Source: CAYJLB01 sp964370845 (GTDB taxonomy: Bacteria > Bacillota > Clostridia > Oscillospirales > Ruminococcaceae). From it: a stretch of DNA of 7,128 nucleotides. The stretch spans positions 1 through 7,128 of the forward strand of contig CAYJLB010000086.1 in assembly GCA_964370845.1 (NCBI GenBank), read 5' to 3'. A program made the translations under genes and the position numbers. Shown here one piece after another: positions 6,437 through 7,128 of the stretch; position 1 is the first letter of the stretch, and each line of letters opens with the position of its first letter. The notes below the pieces were generated by a model, which saw only the letters and a list, made by a program, of their open reading frames with translations, did no database searches and was not told the origin of the DNA.

Positions 6437-6464
6437 TTGATTTTTTTTGTAAATATGTTAAAAT
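6437..6464 (+). promoter_or_regulatory. Promoter of the ferredoxin gene
   Basis: TTGATT (6437-6442), a 16-base spacer and TAAAAT (6459-6464) with an upstream TG (6456-6457) form an extended -10 sigma-A promoter. The T-run in the spacer may increase promoter strength. Confidence 0.65.
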
Positions 6465-6520
6465 ATATCTATAAGTAAATCTTACTTTTACTTTCAAATT
6501 AAATAAGGAGGTATTTTACA

Positions 6521-6691
6521 ATGGCTTATGTAATTAATAATGACTGCATCAACTGTGGTGCTTGTGAAGGCGAATGTCCAGTAAGCGCTATCGTTGCTGG
6601 TGACGGCAAATACGATATCACTGCTGACAGCTGTATCGATTGTGGTGCTTGTGCTGACACATGTCCAGTAGGCGCTATCGCTGCTGAATAG
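6521..6691 (+). CDS. 2[4Fe-4S] clostridial-type ferredoxin
   Basis: This is a 56-residue complete ferredoxin, a soluble low-potential one-electron carrier in anaerobic metabolism (for example with pyruvate:ferredoxin oxidoreductase, hydrogenase or Rnf; partners here are not shown). The start is ATG 6521, nine bases after a perfect AAGGAGG (6505-6511). Two CxxCxxCxxxCP motifs are intact: Cys9, 12, 15 and 19, and Cys38, 41, 44 and 48. In this family the first three cysteines of each motif bind one cluster with the last cysteine of the other. The length is typical. Codon use differs from the neighbours: five of six Ile codons are ATC and Ala/Gly codons are mostly GCT and GGT/GGC, which points to high expression. 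The gene is monocistronic, with its own promoter and terminator. Confidence 0.97.
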   Translation: MAYVINNDCINCGACEGECPVSAIVAGDGKYDITADSCIDCGACADTCPVGAIAAE

Positions 6692-6700
6692 TGAATAACG

Positions 6701-6745
6701 AAAAATCCCCACTTTGAAGTTTTTCTTCATTGTGGGGATTTTTTC
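6701..6745 (+). terminator. Rho-independent terminator after the ferredoxin gene
   Basis: A 12-bp perfect stem (6701-6712 with 6732-6743) contains the CCCCAC/GTGGGG core. A second inner stem, TGAAG/CTTCA (6715-6719 with 6725-6729), closes a 5-base loop. The outer arm is itself a T-run. The A-run on the left side may also let it act in the leftward direction. Confidence 0.93.
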
Positions 6746-6869
6746 TTTTGTTTAATCGGACAAGCCTTGTTTCTACGAATAATTTGTGTTTTTGCGAGCA
6801 CCGATTGCGTAATAAACGGCAAGAGCAGAGCCCTTGCCCCACAATTGAAATATGCGGACGACCACAGCA
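6746..6869. other. Intergenic stretch with a GGCAAG/CTTGCC hairpin, no gene seen
   Basis: GGCAAG (6818-6823) and CTTGCC (6833-6838) form a 6-bp stem with a 9-base loop. No ribosome site with an open frame is seen. The open minus-strand frame crossing this stretch is read from repeat DNA and is probably not a gene. Confidence 0.45.
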
Positions 6870-6945
6870 AAATCCGACCTCGCGTGTAGAAATTTTCCCA
6901 TTTCACAACATAAAAACGCGGGCAAGGGTCAAGTGTCACGATTGC

Positions 6946-6967
6946 GGGACGTCTAGGACGCCGTCCC
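6946..6967. repeat. GC-rich hairpin of 103-bp copy one
   Basis: GGGACG (6946-6951) pairs with CGTCCC (6962-6967) around a 10-base loop. It is the counterpart of 7049-7070 in copy two, with a different base pair at the fifth position. Confidence 0.7.
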
Positions 6968-7032
6968 CTACGAAATCCGACCTCGCGGGTAGAAATTTTC
7001 CCATTTCACAAAGTAAAAACGCGGGCAAGGGT

Positions 7033-7047
7033 CAAGCGTCACGCTTG
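7033..7047. repeat. Small dyad of 103-bp copy two
   Basis: CAAGCG (7033-7038) pairs perfectly with CGCTTG (7042-7047) around a 3-base loop. In copy one the same positions (6930-6944) have one mismatch and one G-T wobble. Confidence 0.65.
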
Positions 7048-7048
7048 C

Positions 7049-7070
7049 GGGAGGGCGTGGAAACCCTCCC
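7049..7070. repeat. GC-rich hairpin of 103-bp copy two
   Basis: GGGAGGG (7049-7055) pairs perfectly with CCCTCCC (7064-7070) around an 8-base loop. No T-run follows, so it is not a standard terminator. Confidence 0.8.
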
Positions 7071-7084
7071 CTACAAAATCCGAC

Positions 7085-7128
7085 CAACATATGCTTTTGA
7101 AAAATCGCGTGAGCTATCTTGCTCATTT
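7085..7128. other. Right-edge sequence with a short dyad, unexplained
   Basis: TGAGC (7110-7114) and GCTCA (7121-7125) could form a 5-bp stem. The window ends here, so whether this is the start of another repeat or of a gene cannot be told. Confidence 0.25.

Larger units (their letters stand above)
6870..7084. repeat. Two 103-bp direct repeats and a partial third
   Basis: AAATCCGACC begins at 6870, 6973 and 7076, an exact 103-bp period. The first two copies (6870-6972 and 6973-7075) match at 90 of 103 positions by hand count, with 75 of the first 80 identical; most differences lie in the terminal hairpin. The third copy stops after about nine bases. Each unit has an A/T-rich part, the phrase ACGCGGGCAAGGGTCAAG, a small dyad, and a GC-rich hairpin followed by CCCCTAC. 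They are much richer in G+C than nearby genes, which suggests a dispersed intergenic element family. Confidence 0.9.

Noticed and set aside
6494..6730. Minus-strand open frame opposite the ferredoxin gene
   Set aside because: It is a shadow of the ferredoxin codons and starts inside the terminator.
6727..6939. Minus-strand open frame across the right-hand intergenic region
   Set aside because: It runs through the ferredoxin terminator and into the 103-bp repeat, has no ribosome site, and shows no protein-like family features.

Overview
The window looks like a chromosomal segment from a low-GC, anaerobic Gram-positive bacterium, most likely class Clostridia and probably an Oscillospiraceae/Ruminococcus-like gut organism. 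The evidence is A/T-rich DNA, strong GAAAGGA or AAGGAGG ribosome sites, a lipobox lipoprotein, a DUF4428 zinc-ribbon protein, a clostridial 2[4Fe-4S] ferredoxin, and an aldo/keto reductase with a C-terminal ferredoxin-like dicluster domain. The genus is inference.

Layout. Positions 1-424 hold no complete gene: a probable leftward promoter and ribosome site for a gene just off the left edge, then a 66-bp tandem repeat array bounded by hairpins, then a rightward promoter. Next comes a two-gene operon: a DUF4428/zinc-ribbon protein (425-1174) and a three-part secreted lipoprotein (1198-2544). An RDD-family membrane protein follows (2719-3798). It has its own textbook promoter and a leader whose Shine-Dalgarno is complementary to DNA upstream of that promoter. 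A strong terminator (3804-3837) closes this block. An A/T-rich gap with a perfect 15-bp palindrome leads to the aldo/keto reductase (4216-5415). That gene meets, stop codon overlapping stop codon, a leftward alpha/beta hydrolase-fold gene (5412-6356). Divergent from it is a 56-residue 2[4Fe-4S] ferredoxin (6521-6691) with a good promoter, ribosome site and terminator. The remaining 6745-7128 is a palindrome-rich intergenic stretch with two 103-bp direct repeats.

How the genes may work together. The zinc-ribbon protein, the lipoprotein and the RDD protein form a plausible envelope-associated group (cytosolic, surface-anchored, integral membrane); this is inference from order and localisation only. 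The reductase and ferredoxin both carry pairs of [4Fe-4S] clusters and could exchange electrons, but they are separated by the hydrolase-like gene and have their own promoters.

The points most worth a second look are: the hydrolase-fold protein has Gly where the family has the nucleophilic Ser, and its oxyanion HG is HS; the RDD ribosome site has a 19-bp complementary arm present only in read-through RNA; and the 103-bp repeats keep a hairpin whose paired bases change together. I see no CRISPR array, tRNA, rRNA, transposase or phage gene.
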